DNA from: Bacillota bacterium
Lineage (GTDB): Bacteria > Bacillota > Clostridia > Peptostreptococcales > Anaerovoracaceae
NCBI GenBank assembly: GCA_016293805.1
Contig: JAEDDI010000013.1
Span: 1-42,987 of the forward strand
Direction of reading: 5' to 3'
DNA: 42,987 bases
Positions 21,328 to 29,799 of the stretch are shown piece after piece. The first letter of the stretch is position 1. Every line of letters starts with the position of its first letter. The notes below the pieces were generated by a model. That model made no database searches. It was not told the DNA's origin and was given only the letters and a program-made list of their open reading frames with translations. Both the position numbers and the translations under genes were made by a program.

Positions 21328-24294
21328 TTATTCAAGCATTTCAAGATATTTTTCCAGTTCCTGAACATATTCGCCGTACTGCGCCCAGTTTCCGCTTCTG
21401 CTCGCTTTCTGCGCCTTGTCGAATATATCCTGAGCTTTTGATATTATCTCACTCCTTGAAAGAGTCTTATCATCCCCTGCAGATCCTGAAGAAGCAGCTG
21501 TGCCGCTTTCGCCGAACATTGTCTCAAGCGCTTCCGCAAGGGTGGATTCATATGCTATCTTGTCCCCGAATACGACTATTACTTTCTTTACTTCAGGAAT
21601 ACTTGAATTCTTGGCTTCAAGGTATACAGGCTCAATGTAAAGAATAGACTCCTCGATAGGTATTACGAACAGATTTCCTCTGCTGTATGATGTTCCGTTT
21701 GAAGTCCACAGACTGAAGTCCTGTGAAATTTCGGTATTCTGGTCTATGAGCGCCTCAACCTGCATCGGTCCGTATACAACCTTGCTCTTAGGGAACTGGT
21801 AAAGAACCAGTTTGCCGTAATTGCTGCCGTCGTTTCTTGCAACAAGAAGCGATGTCATATTCTTCTTGTTCATCGGAGTGTATGGTATCGAGTTTACAAA
21901 CTCGGCATTCTTTTCGCCCGGAAGTTTAAGGATATAGTAGTTCGGCTCCATGGCCTTCTCTTCTGTTCCATAGATTTCGTTGGCTACAGACCACAGGTCT
22001 TCGTTCTGATAGAACACATTAACATCTGTCATATGATATCTTGCGTATACAGCTGCCTGTATATCAAACAGCGTGTTCGGATATCGAAGATGTGATACTA
22101 ATTCTTCATCCATCCCTGAAAGATTCTTGAAAAGCTTAGGATATATCTTCTGAAGAGTCTGTGCAATAGGGTCTGTTTCATCAACAATATAGTAGTTTAC
22201 ATCTCCATTGTATGCATCTATTACAACCTTGACCGAATTTCTGATGTAATTTGTTCCCGTTTCCTGATGGTAAGGTTCAGAATACGGATAACTTGATGAT
22301 GTTGTATATGCATCGATTATCCAGTAAAGTCCGCCGCCTGCTGTCACCATATATGGATCCTTGTCATATGCAAGATACGGCATTATCTTCTTCACTCTGT
22401 CTTCGATATTTCTGTTGATTACTATCTTTGAATCAGATGTTATGTTGGATGAAACAAGCAGTTTGAGCGATCTTTCACGGATTGCAAACAGTATTCTGTT
22501 CGGCAGATTCATTCTGATTCCGGCACTTCCTCCGTATGTGGTGTACTGGTTTGAATCTCCGTCAGGATAGTCAAATTCCTTTTCGTCCGTATTTACAAGT
22601 ATCCAGTCATTTGTAAGTTCTCCAAAATATACCGCAGGATTTGTAACATTAATCGATTCGGTATCTGATTCAGGCGGAATGTTTCCGACAAGAACGTCAG
22701 CCTGTCCGGATGATGTCACCTTGTCCACTCTCGAAAGAGCTATACCATAACCGTGCGTATACTTAAGGTGTGTGTTGACGAATGTGGAAGAGATTACCTC
22801 TTCGTTGATTTCTCTTGCCGACAGGAATGTCTGTGTGTATTCCCCGTCAATCATATATCTGTCGACATCAACATCATTGAAGTCGTAGTACTGCCTTATT
22901 GACTGTGTCTGATTGTACAGTTTCTTTGTCGGCGAATAGTCATTGATACGAATATTTGATATTGTCTCAGGATTGTTTGCTATATCCTCTCCGTCAAGAC
23001 TGCTGCTTGCTGCGAATTTCTTTGTTTCAACATTATCAAGTCCGTATGCATGCTGAGTATATTCGATGTTGTATTCAAGATACTGACTTTCCTTGTTCAG
23101 TTCGTCAGGTGATACGACGTAGTTCTGTACTATCAGGCTTATGCCTTCGCCTGCTCCGAACACAACCAGCATTATGAGAGGAAGAATAAACATAGGGAAC
23201 AGATTTCTCTTCTTGACTCCTATGATGTATGTGATTATTGCGATTACGGAAAGTCCTATTAAAGCTCTGTACATCCACAGACTGACTGTCACATCTGTAA
23301 AGCCTGCACCGTACACAGCACCTGTATGAGCCTGCAGTATGCTGAACTGCTTGATATAGAAATGGAATCCTACAAGCAGGAACATTAGCACTCCTACTGT
23401 AACAAACTGATTTGCGGAAGTTCCGATGATGTTGTCGAAGATAAGCCCGCCGTCTTTTCTTGTCTCTTCTTTATTCTTTGCTTTTTCTTTTCTCTTTGCC
23501 TCTTTGCGGAGTTCAGTATCTTCTTCTTTTCTGCGTTCCTCCCTTATGAAATCGGAAAACGATCCAAACGCTTCCGAATATGATGAGTCGTCTGCTTCTG
23601 CATCAAGCACAGATACCGGCTCTTCTTCTTCGTATTCCTCTGCCTCCTCGTCTGAAATATATTCGTCATAAACATTGTGAGGAGGAACTTCCGGCTCCTC
23701 TTCGTCTGCCGGATCTGCAGCTCTTACCGTTCCCTTTACCATAGCCATGTACATCACAGTTATAACTGCGAGAATTGCAAGACCTGCAATCAGAATATTG
23801 TTGGCTTCCTTGATAAACGGAAGCTTAAATACATACAGCGATATGTCATTGGAAAACAGCGGGTCTGACAGTCCGAATCCGGAACTGTTCAGAAATTCCA
23901 GGAGTTTCTGCCAGAGTTCTTTTGCGCTGAAATATGCTCCTGCTCCTGCAAGAGTCACTGCAAAGATAATCTCCATTCCGACAAGTCTCCTGTTGTTGAA
24001 TTCTCCCTGTGCCGGATTTACTCTGAGATATGACCTTTTTACTGTTTTTAAATATCCGAATGTGATTAATCCCACAGCTATAAATATCGGGATACCTATC
24101 TCAAGCTGTGTTATGAGTTTTCTGAAGAAAACGCTTACGTATCCCAGTTCCCTGAACCACAGATAGTCTGTTATAAACCCTGCAAGGGCCCAGATTAATA
24201 TAATTACAAGTATGATTGCAGTTAAGACTATCGTGCCTTTTTTATTAATCTTCTTTTTGGGTATACTGATTTTTTTATTCCTTAGTCTATCCAA
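21328..24294 (-). CDS. UPF0182 family large membrane protein
   Basis: A 988-aa protein of the uncharacterised UPF0182 (COG1615) family. The start is placed at TTG 24294, six nt after GGAGG; a TTG five codons earlier overlaps the ribosome-binding site. It has about seven transmembrane helices in the N-terminal 400 residues, interrupted by a highly acidic, then lysine-rich, cytoplasmic loop (about residues 195-300), which is an unusual insertion. The C-terminal 550 residues form a large extracytoplasmic domain with family blocks such as THGYGIALSRVDKVTSSGQ, YFGE, GGLYWIIDAYTTSSSYPYS and NSVKVVIDAYNGDVNYYIVD. The C-terminus (last 50 aa) is a charged helix that may bind partners. Function is unknown. 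It follows the 163-aa gene by 19 nt. Confidence 0.93.
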   Translation of the reverse strand: MDRLRNKKISIPKKKINKKGTIVLTAIILVIILIWALAGFITDYLWFRELGYVSVFFRKLITQLEIGIPIFIAVGLITFGYLKTVKRSYLRVNPAQGEFNNRRLVGMEIIFAVTLAGAGAYFSAKELWQKLLEFLNSSGFGLSDPLFSNDISLYVFKLPFIKEANNILIAGLAILAVITVMYMAMVKGTVRAADPADEEEPEVPPHNVYDEYISDEEAEEYEEEEPVSVLDAEADDSSYSEAFGSFSDFIREERRKEEDTELRKEAKRKEKAKNKEETRKDGGLIFDNIIGTSANQFVTVGVLMFLLVGFHFYIKQFSILQAHTGAVYGAGFTDVTVSLWMYRALIGLSVIAIITYIIGVKKRNLFPMFILPLIMLVVFGAGEGISLIVQNYVVSPDELNKESQYLEYNIEYTQHAYGLDNVETKKFAASSSLDGEDIANNPETISNIRINDYSPTKKLYNQTQSIRQYYDFNDVDVDRYMIDGEYTQTFLSAREINEEVISSTFVNTHLKYTHGYGIALSRVDKVTSSGQADVLVGNIPPESDTESINVTNPAVYFGELTNDWILVNTDEKEFDYPDGDSNQYTTYGGSAGIRMNLPNRILFAIRERSLKLLVSSNITSDSKIVINRNIEDRVKKIMPYLAYDKDPYMVTAGGGLYWIIDAYTTSSSYPYSEPYHQETGTNYIRNSVKVVIDAYNGDVNYYIVDETDPIAQTLQKIYPKLFKNLSGMDEELVSHLRYPNTLFDIQAAVYARYHMTDVNVFYQNEDLWSVANEIYGTEEKAMEPNYYILKLPGEKNAEFVNSIPYTPMNKKNMTSLLVARNDGSNYGKLVLYQFPKSKVVYGPMQVEALIDQNTEISQDFSLWTSNGTSYSRGNLFVIPIEESILYIEPVYLEAKNSSIPEVKKVIVVFGDKIAYESTLAEALETMFGESGTAASSGSAGDDKTLSRSEIISKAQDIFDKAQKASRSGNWAQYGEYVQELEKYLEMLE

Positions 24295-24313
24295 ACCAAA
24301 CCTCCACAATATG

Positions 24314-24805
24314 CTAGTTGAGCATTACAAAGCCTCCCGAAACAGCATCAAACAGCACATGGAAGACCTCATTTTCCTCATTGATACATTGTACCACATA
24401 AAACGGCTTATATATCAGATCAGACTGAAGATAATTTATCTCGGGATTATGCCACATTCTCTTTTCACGCAGTATTTCTCCGAATATGTACGAAGGCGCC
24501 TTGTCTATAAGTTCCTGCCTGTCCACCTTGAGCGGCATTACAAGAGTATCGTCAACCTCCATCATATTGAACTCTCCCCTTGATTTCGCGATTGCATATT
24601 CACCCTTCACCAGATCTGCAAGGCACAGGCATTTTGCATTGTTCTTTGATAATCTGCCCTTGTATTCAATTGCAAATTCTATGAGTTCATAAGGATAGAA
24701 AATAGCCTCCATGTTATCGATTTTAATCTTTCCCTTTGACTTCTTCATCAGATGCTTGTAGGCTTCATCCATCTTAAAACCGTTCTTTAATACCTTAATC
24801 TCCAT
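24314..24805 (-). CDS. Hypothetical protein (163 aa)
   Basis: The ATG at 24805 follows a TTGGAGAG site. The product is soluble, mixed alpha/beta in character, with two Cys in KCLCLADL, a KPFYVVQCINEENEVFHVLFDAVSGGF C-terminus and no signal or membrane segment. The C-terminal pattern (FYVVQC..., VLFDAVSGG) resembles small propeptide-like domains that end in a conserved ...VDAVTGE motif, but I cannot name a family. It precedes the UPF0182 gene by 19 nt, so the two are probably one transcript. Confidence 0.75.
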   Translation of the reverse strand: MEIKVLKNGFKMDEAYKHLMKKSKGKIKIDNMEAIFYPYELIEFAIEYKGRLSKNNAKCLCLADLVKGEYAIAKSRGEFNMMEVDDTLVMPLKVDRQELIDKAPSYIFGEILREKRMWHNPEINYLQSDLIYKPFYVVQCINEENEVFHVLFDAVSGGFVMLN

Positions 24806-24823
24806 TTAGTCTCTCCAATCTAG

Positions 24824-24854
24824 CAAACAAGGGCACCGTCCTCAGACAGTGCCC
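24824..24854 (-). terminator. Terminator of the symporter operon
   Basis: GGGCACCGTC (24831-24840) pairs with GACAGTGCCC (24845-24854) around CTCA with G-T pairs, a 10-bp stem. Only a broken T-tract (TTGTTTG) follows on the minus strand. It lies 25 nt after the symporter stop. Confidence 0.6.
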
Positions 24855-24878
24855 GGTTTATCGAGAATATATTTACCT

Positions 24879-26453
24879 TTATACCGGCATGAATCCTCTT
24901 TCTTCCATGTAATCGCTTTCCTTTAAGAAGCTGATTACTCCGCTTGTTTCAGGAGCAAGTTCCTTGAAATCTGCAGTTGCAAATCCAGCAGGAATCTTAG
25001 TCTTGCAAGCAGCTCTATCCATAGCATCCTGGATTTCCTGTGCAGGTGGTTTACCGATTAATGAACCGATAATAAATACTACAGCAGAAATTACTACTCC
25101 GGCGAAGAATGTATGGATACCTAATGTAGTTGCAAGTCCTGCAACTTCCCAAACGATTGATACAATAGTACCAACAATCATTGAAGCTACGCATCCTGTA
25201 GTGTTTGCTCTCTTCCACCAAACTGCTGCAACATATGAAGGTAAGAATGCTGAGCCGAGTGTACTGAATGAGAATACAACAATCTGGAATACTCCAGGAG
25301 GCTGAATAAGTGCTACAAGTACTGATACAACACCAACTACAAGTACGCAGATCTTTGATACGTTCATAAGCTGAGCATCTGTAGCATCCTTGTTGATGTA
25401 TCTCTGGTAAATGTCACGACCAAGCATTGTTCCCATAAGCATAAGCTGAGCATCAGCTGTACTCATGATAGCTGACATAATCGCTACAAGTACGATAGCA
25501 GCAAGCACTCTTGGAAGAAGCTCATATGCAAGAGTAAGTACTACCATTTCAGGGTCATCAATGTTTGGAAGCATGATGATTCCCATAAGTCCGATGATGT
25601 ATGGAACGAAGATGAATAACTGGTTGTAAACTGTAGCGATTACAACTGTATTCTTAGCTACATTTGGATGTTCCATAGCCATGTGTCTGATAACTACATG
25701 AGGAAGTCCCATGTAACCGATAAGGTATATACCTACAGCGCCGGCAACTACTCCCCACTGTCCTTCATACATATTCTGATAACCCCACATGCCTGTATAA
25801 GTAGGATCGATTGCAGTTAATGCTTCATTCAGTCCAGTAAGTCCGCCAACCTGGCCCCATGAAAGAACGAAAATAACTACCATTGCAAGTACCATGACGA
25901 TTCCCTGAATGAAGTCGGTCCATGCTACTGCAAGATATCCGCCTGCGAATGTATAGAATACGATAACGCCTGCACCAACGATGATAGCTGCTGGAAGAGG
26001 AATGTGTAACAGAGCGTGCATTGTCTTACCTGCTGATAAGAACTGAGCAAGTACATATCCGTATACGAAACAAACTGCGATAGCTGCTGCGATAGCTCTT
26101 GTAACCTTTCCAGGATATCTGGCTTCGATATATTCGATCGGTGAAAGACATCCTAAGATGTAGGATAATCTTCTCATTCTCTTACCGAGGATACCAACGT
26201 TGAAGATAGCTCCACCGCCGTCTCCTACGGCATACCATAATGTAAAATAACCTTCCTTGTATGACTGTGCAGGACCACCCATGAACATGTAACCTGACAT
26301 GGAAGTGGACTGTAATGTAAGGGCTGTAAGCACAGGACCCATTGCACGTCCTCCAAGTAAGTAGTCTTCTGAATCCTTAGTTTTCTTTGACCAGTAAACA
26401 CCGATACCAATCATACCAATAAGGTAAATACCTAATACTATATACTCAGTCAT
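24879..26453 (-). CDS. Sodium:solute symporter (SSS/PanF-PutP-like)
   Basis: The 524-aa protein has about 13 transmembrane helices in the LeuT-like SSS fold. The first helices include TEYIVLGIYLIGMIGIGVYWSKK, SEDYLLGGRAMGP and the sodium-site region TALTLQSTSMSGYMFMGGPAQSYKEG; a later segment has SAIMSTADAQLMLMGT, the conserved SxxxSTAD block of the family. Its substrate cannot be settled; pantothenate and proline are the best-known substrates of relatives. The C-terminal 55 residues are cytoplasmic. Codon choice (many GTA, ACT, GCT) differs from neighbours and suggests high expression. Its ATG overlaps the stop of the small partner ORF by 4 nt (ATGA). Confidence 0.92.
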   Translation of the reverse strand: MTEYIVLGIYLIGMIGIGVYWSKKTKDSEDYLLGGRAMGPVLTALTLQSTSMSGYMFMGGPAQSYKEGYFTLWYAVGDGGGAIFNVGILGKRMRRLSYILGCLSPIEYIEARYPGKVTRAIAAAIAVCFVYGYVLAQFLSAGKTMHALLHIPLPAAIIVGAGVIVFYTFAGGYLAVAWTDFIQGIVMVLAMVVIFVLSWGQVGGLTGLNEALTAIDPTYTGMWGYQNMYEGQWGVVAGAVGIYLIGYMGLPHVVIRHMAMEHPNVAKNTVVIATVYNQLFIFVPYIIGLMGIIMLPNIDDPEMVVLTLAYELLPRVLAAIVLVAIMSAIMSTADAQLMLMGTMLGRDIYQRYINKDATDAQLMNVSKICVLVVGVVSVLVALIQPPGVFQIVVFSFSTLGSAFLPSYVAAVWWKRANTTGCVASMIVGTIVSIVWEVAGLATTLGIHTFFAGVVISAVVFIIGSLIGKPPAQEIQDAMDRAACKTKIPAGFATADFKELAPETSGVISFLKESDYMEERGFMPV

Positions 26454-26629
26454 TCAGTGTCACCTCCTGCTGCCTTTGAAGCCTGCCATTCTTCATAGGC
26501 TTTTTCCCAGGCTTCTTCTTTCTTGTCGTTTCTTGCCATTACGAAATACATAATGATTGAAATGATTATGTAAGTAACAGGCCATGAAAGGAACGAAAAG
26601 AAAACAAGTGGCTGTAATCCAAGTATCAT
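26450..26629 (-). CDS. Tiny membrane accessory protein coupled to the symporter (59 aa)
   Basis: The start at ATG 26629 is preferred because AAAGGA lies 11 nt upstream; an ATG four codons earlier sits directly on the ribosome-binding site. The peptide has one transmembrane helix (about residues 9-31; FFSFLSWPVTYIIISIIMYFVMA), followed by a charged amphipathic tail (RNDKKEEAWEKAYEEWQASKAAGGDTE). The stop codon overlaps the symporter start (ATGA), which implies translational coupling. In other bacteria PanF and ActP have small membrane partners (YhdT, YjcH) at the same position, but the sequence is not obviously either, so it is probably an analogous small subunit. Confidence 0.75.
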   Translation of the reverse strand: MILGLQPLVFFSFLSWPVTYIIISIIMYFVMARNDKKEEAWEKAYEEWQASKAAGGDTE

Positions 26630-26674
26630 TGAACACACCATCCTTTCATAATATATTAATTAGACAATAGCATT

Positions 26675-26690
26675 TGACTCGCGCAAGTCA
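26675..26690. promoter_or_regulatory. Palindrome in the symporter leader
   Basis: TGACTCGCGCAAGTCA is a 16-bp inverted repeat with a single mismatch pair. Its TGACTC half recurs as GAGTCA in the palindrome at 26738-26750. It would lie about 20-35 nt downstream of the predicted transcription start. Confidence 0.4.
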
Positions 26691-26718
26691 CCTTTAATTC
26701 TACACAAATTCATCACAT

Positions 26719-26750
26719 TTTATCGATTTTTACCCTCATTTGAGTCAAAT
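26719..26750 (-). promoter_or_regulatory. Symporter promoter with overlapping palindrome
   Basis: -35 TTGACT (26743-26748) and -10 GATAAA (26719-26724) with an 18-bp spacer, minus strand. The -35 is embedded in the perfect palindrome ATTTGA-G-TCAAAT (26738-26750). The remainder of the 306-bp gap between the two divergent genes holds AT-rich sequence and the plus-strand promoter at 26887-26915; I see no further gene. Confidence 0.4.
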
Positions 26751-26886
26751 TTTAATCTCTTTTAAACCAATGTACCATTTTTATCACATTTAGCAGGCAA
26801 ATCTGTTATTTCATGATACTATTTTGCTGTTTTGTATACATTACACAAGCATATAGTCAGATAATTTGGAGTATTCATGAAATATA

Positions 26887-26915
26887 TGGTCATTTTACTC
26901 CAGACGTGGTAGAAT
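26887..26915 (+). promoter_or_regulatory. Promoter candidate for the coiled-coil gene
   Basis: TGGTCA (26887-26892) and TAGAAT (26910-26915) are 17 bp apart on the plus strand, about 32 bp before the start codon. The -10 is good, the -35 weak. Confidence 0.4.
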
Positions 26916-26947
26916 ATAACATATTAAAACAAAGGGAGGATTATATT

Positions 26948-27217
26948 ATGGCATTCTTGGACAAGGTAACAGAAATTGCCGGCAAGGCTGTTGACAAGGG
27001 AAATGAGGTAGTTGAAATCACAAAGCTCAAATCAAAGATTTCATCCTGTGAAAAGGACATTTCTTCACTCAAGGAGGATATCGCAGATTACATCATCGGC
27101 AAAATCGAAAGCGGAGAAATTACAGATGTGCAGCTTACATCGCTTTCAGAACAGATAAACGGCAAGCTTGCTGAGATTGAAGACTACGATGCTCAGATAG
27201 CTCAGATAAAGGCATAA
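26948..27217 (+). CDS. Small coiled-coil protein (89 aa)
   Basis: ATG 26948 follows an AAGGGAGGA site 6 nt upstream. The peptide opens MAFLDKVTEIAGKAVDKGNE, then a long charged helix (about 25-89) with heptad-like spacing of hydrophobic residues (ITKLKSKISSCEKDISSLKEDIADYIIGKI...LSEQINGKLAEIEDYDAQIAQIK). The opening resembles proteins that end in a zinc ribbon, but none is present here. Cytoplasmic, no signal. Function unknown. Its own promoter and an intrinsic terminator suggest an independent unit. Confidence 0.8.
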   Translation: MAFLDKVTEIAGKAVDKGNEVVEITKLKSKISSCEKDISSLKEDIADYIIGKIESGEITDVQLTSLSEQINGKLAEIEDYDAQIAQIKA

Positions 27218-27225
27218 CACGGAAA

Positions 27226-27250
27226 GGGGCCGCAAAGGTCCCTGTTTTTT
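27226..27250 (+). terminator. Intrinsic terminator of the coiled-coil gene
   Basis: GGGGCC (27226-27231) pairs with GGTCCC (27237-27242) around GCAAA, followed by TG and six T. It lies only 5 nt before the hydrolase start. Confidence 0.75.
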
Positions 27251-27255
27251 AGATT

Positions 27256-28146
27256 ATGATAATATTTATATCAGTACTGATACTTATCGCAGCTGTTTTG
27301 TCTCTGTCCCGGATATGCTTCAGAATGGCTTTCAGTGCAGATGACAGCATAAGAAATGTTCACAGACGAATACCGTCTCGCGAGCAGTATCAGAAATACA
27401 GAGAAACAACCCTCAGATATATTGATGAACTTGAAAGTCTCCCCTGTGAGTCTGTTTCTGTCATATCCTGCGACGGACTGAAACTTACCGGAAGATACTA
27501 CGAAGGAGACGACAGTCTGCCCCTTGCAGTCTGCATCCACGGATACAAAAGTACAGGCATCAGGGATTTTTGTGCCGGTTTCAGGATTCTCAGAAAACAC
27601 GGTTTTCCTGTTCTTCTTGCAGATCAGAGAGGTCACGGGGACAGTGAAGGCACCACCATATGTTTTGGAATTCGCGAGTATAACGATGTATGTACATGGG
27701 CCAACATGTTCAGTAACCGTGAGATAGTACTGTTCGGTGTCTCCATGGGAGCATCATCTGTTCTTATGGCTGCTGACCGGCTTCCGTCAAATGTAAGATG
27801 TATAATAGCGGATTCTCCTTATGACAGTGCTGCAGAAATTATTGCGAAGGTTGCAAAAGACAGGAAACTTCCTGCCGGTATTCTCATGCCTTTTATCGCT
27901 CTTGCAGCAAGGCTTTACGGCGGATTCTCGATATATGAAAAAACAGCCTCCGAGGCTGTATCTTCTTCAGACATTCCTGTGCTTATCATCCACGGACAAA
28001 GAGATGCATTTGTTCCTTCATATATGAGCAAAAACATTCCGGGTAAACATATCATTTTCAGTGATGCAGATCACTGCATGAGCTGCATGGTTCACCCTGA
28101 AGAGTACGATAAACAGATTATGGATTTTATAGGAACAAAAAGCTAA
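27256..28146 (+). CDS. Membrane-anchored alpha/beta hydrolase
   Basis: The 296-aa protein has an N-terminal signal anchor (2-22; IIFISVLILIAAVLSLSRICF) and a serine-hydrolase fold: oxyanion HGYKS, DQRGHGDSEG, nucleophile Ser in GVSMGAS, Asp in HGQRDAFVP and His in DADHCMS. This matches the YqkD/BAAT-like family of Firmicutes. The ATG at 27256 lacks a clear ribosome-binding site and lies 5 nt beyond the T-run of a terminator, so it may be translated from readthrough or from a weak local promoter. The substrate is unknown; ester or amide hydrolysis at the membrane is likely. Confidence 0.88.
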   Translation: MIIFISVLILIAAVLSLSRICFRMAFSADDSIRNVHRRIPSREQYQKYRETTLRYIDELESLPCESVSVISCDGLKLTGRYYEGDDSLPLAVCIHGYKSTGIRDFCAGFRILRKHGFPVLLADQRGHGDSEGTTICFGIREYNDVCTWANMFSNREIVLFGVSMGASSVLMAADRLPSNVRCIIADSPYDSAAEIIAKVAKDRKLPAGILMPFIALAARLYGGFSIYEKTASEAVSSSDIPVLIIHGQRDAFVPSYMSKNIPGKHIIFSDADHCMSCMVHPEEYDKQIMDFIGTKS

Positions 28147-28168
28147 AAGAGCGGATATGCGCTCTTTA
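28145..28168. terminator. Bidirectional terminator between convergent genes
   Basis: AAAGAGCG (28146-28153) pairs with CGCTCTTT (28160-28167) around a six-base loop between the hydrolase (plus) and gntR (minus) stop codons. T-tracts are short: TTTATT on the plus strand and CTTTTAGC on the minus strand. Confidence 0.75.
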
Positions 28169-28825
28169 TTAAACTCCTTCTGTTTCAACCATATCCTTAA
28201 GACGGTTGATGTGCAGCGCTGCCGCTTCCCTTGCTCTTTCGGCATCGCCCGATGCAACTGCTTCAAATATTTCATGATGTTCTGCAGGCATTTGCTCCGC
28301 TCTCTTGAAATCGCTGTAGTAAAGATATCTGAATCTGAGAACCAGCTCCTGAAGCTGCTCAACCATATGAACCAGAATGTCATTATCGCAGCATTCAACT
28401 ATAAGGTGATGGAACTTGGTATCGTAGCTGATCATGTCCTCGTATACACCTTCTTCTACAGCCTCGTTGAATGCAAGTGCATAATCGCGAAGCTGTTCTT
28501 TCTGTTCATCGTTTATCCTCTGTGCACAGTAATACGCGGCAAGACCCTCCATGCTCTGTCTTACTTCTAGTATATCAACCATATCCTTAACTGATAGTTC
28601 AGATGCATAAGCTCCTCTTCTCGGTTCAATCTTGACCAGTCCTTCCTTCTCAAGCTTGCGGATTGCCTCTCTGACAGGTGTTCTGCTTACGCCCAGAACT
28701 TCTGCAAGTTCAACTTCCATCATTCTTGTACCCGGCTTGATATCACCTTTAAGAATCTGAGCCTTAAGCTCCTCGTATACGATTTCCCTCAATGGTCTGT
28801 GATTCTGAATATCAAAATTTATCAT
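28169..28825 (-). CDS. GntR/FadR-family regulator with FCD domain
   Basis: A 218-aa regulator. The start MINFDIQN is chosen because GGAAAGG lies 6 nt upstream; an in-frame ATG five codons earlier has no site but sits in the ispE stop region. The winged helix (about 8-75; YEELKAQILKGDIKPGTRMMEVELAEVLGVSRTPVREAIRKLEKEGLVKI) is followed by an FCD ligand-binding domain with likely metal-binding residues (Asp and His in SYDTKFHHL; His in AEHHEIF and ALHINRL). FadR-type proteins respond to organic acids. It lies directly downstream of ispE, an arrangement I associate with clostridia; no target is evident. Confidence 0.92.
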   Translation of the reverse strand: MINFDIQNHRPLREIVYEELKAQILKGDIKPGTRMMEVELAEVLGVSRTPVREAIRKLEKEGLVKIEPRRGAYASELSVKDMVDILEVRQSMEGLAAYYCAQRINDEQKEQLRDYALAFNEAVEEGVYEDMISYDTKFHHLIVECCDNDILVHMVEQLQELVLRFRYLYYSDFKRAEQMPAEHHEIFEAVASGDAERAREAAALHINRLKDMVETEGV

Positions 28826-28843
28826 TCTGCGCCTTTCCATTAA

Positions 28844-29749
28844 TTATACAAGACCGGTGAGATATGTCTCACTGTTCGTTTTCTTTAAAAAATCACTTAA
28901 CAAATCTGCCTCTTCTTCATCTGTTACGATGGCAAAAACCGTAGGTCCGCTGCCGCTCATGACAGGTCTTACAGATTCGTTCAGCTCCGTAAATTTATCC
29001 ATTGTTTCTTTAACAACATTGTACATTTTTAATGTATAGTTTTCAAGGACATTTATCATGTTTTGCTTTATATAGTGAGTGTCTCTGTCCTCAATCGCCT
29101 CAATGAGACGCTCGATATCAGGTCGTGCAGCAATAACAGCATTGTCTATCCCCTGATAGACTTCTTTTGTTGATACTCCTACAGGAGGTTTTGACAAAAC
29201 TATTCGCGTACCCGCAAGAGAAGGCAGCGGAATAAGACGGCTCCCGTCATATATTGCTCTTGCACATGTAAATCCTCCGTCTTTCATATCGTTGAGAGAA
29301 GCGCATCCTGCAACAGAAAACGGAACATCAGCTCCAGTCTTTCTGCCGATTCTCATCAGTTTATCAAGATCAAGTCCGGTCCCCCACAGTCTGTCAAGGG
29401 CAAGTATCACAGCAGCGCTGTCTGCACTTCCTCCCGCAAGTCCTGCTGCTGCCGGTATTCTCTTAACAATCTCTATGTCTATACGTCCCGAAACATTTCT
29501 CCCTTCTGCCATTGCAAGTGCCGCCCTGTACGCGATATTATCCTCACCGGCAGGAATATCATCTCTGTCTGCAGATACCGACACTCTTAATTCACCCGAA
29601 TCATCCGGTTTCCATGATACTTTAACATCGTCGTGCAGACCTGTCATATGCATTATCATATCAAGTTCATGATATCCGTTTTCTAAAATACCCAGAACAT
29701 CTATTGACAGGTTGACTTTTGCATATCCTTTTACCACTATAGAATCCAT
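28844..29749 (-). CDS. ispE: 4-diphosphocytidyl-2-C-methyl-D-erythritol kinase
   Basis: Phosphorylates CDP-methylerythritol in the MEP isoprenoid pathway. The 301-aa GHMP kinase has the N-terminal KGYAKVNLSI (Lys11), the phosphate loop PAAAGLAGGSAD (99-110), the catalytic Asp141 in GADVPF and the C-terminal MSGSGPTVFAI loop. Lys11 and Asp141 correspond to the catalytic residues of E. coli IspE. It overlaps the start region of gntR by spacing (18 nt to the preferred start). No other MEP gene is in the window. Confidence 0.96.
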   Translation of the reverse strand: MDSIVVKGYAKVNLSIDVLGILENGYHELDMIMHMTGLHDDVKVSWKPDDSGELRVSVSADRDDIPAGEDNIAYRAALAMAEGRNVSGRIDIEIVKRIPAAAGLAGGSADSAAVILALDRLWGTGLDLDKLMRIGRKTGADVPFSVAGCASLNDMKDGGFTCARAIYDGSRLIPLPSLAGTRIVLSKPPVGVSTKEVYQGIDNAVIAARPDIERLIEAIEDRDTHYIKQNMINVLENYTLKMYNVVKETMDKFTELNESVRPVMSGSGPTVFAIVTDEEEADLLSDFLKKTNSETYLTGLV

Positions 29750-29763
29750 GTTTTTCTCCAGTC

Positions 29764-29791
29764 AGAAAACGGGTGCTGTGCACCCGTTTTT
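29764..29791 (-). terminator. Intrinsic terminator after the Ig/coiled-coil gene
   Basis: AAAACGGGTGC (29766-29776) pairs with GCACCCGTTTT (29780-29790) around TGT, an 11-bp stem, whose 3' arm on the minus strand ends in TTTT. It separates this unit from ispE. Confidence 0.8.
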
Positions 29792-29799
29792 AATAAATA

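Noticed and set aside
21317..21341. Direct repeat ATTCAAGCATTT, two copies
   Set aside because: It covers the end of the UPF0182 gene and the rpsF -35; with only two copies in AT-rich sequence it is more simply chance or a local duplication.
26629..26947. Riboswitch or small RNA in the long gap before the coiled-coil gene
   Set aside because: The sequence is AT-rich with two short palindromes but no extended stem-loops or recognisable aptamer core.
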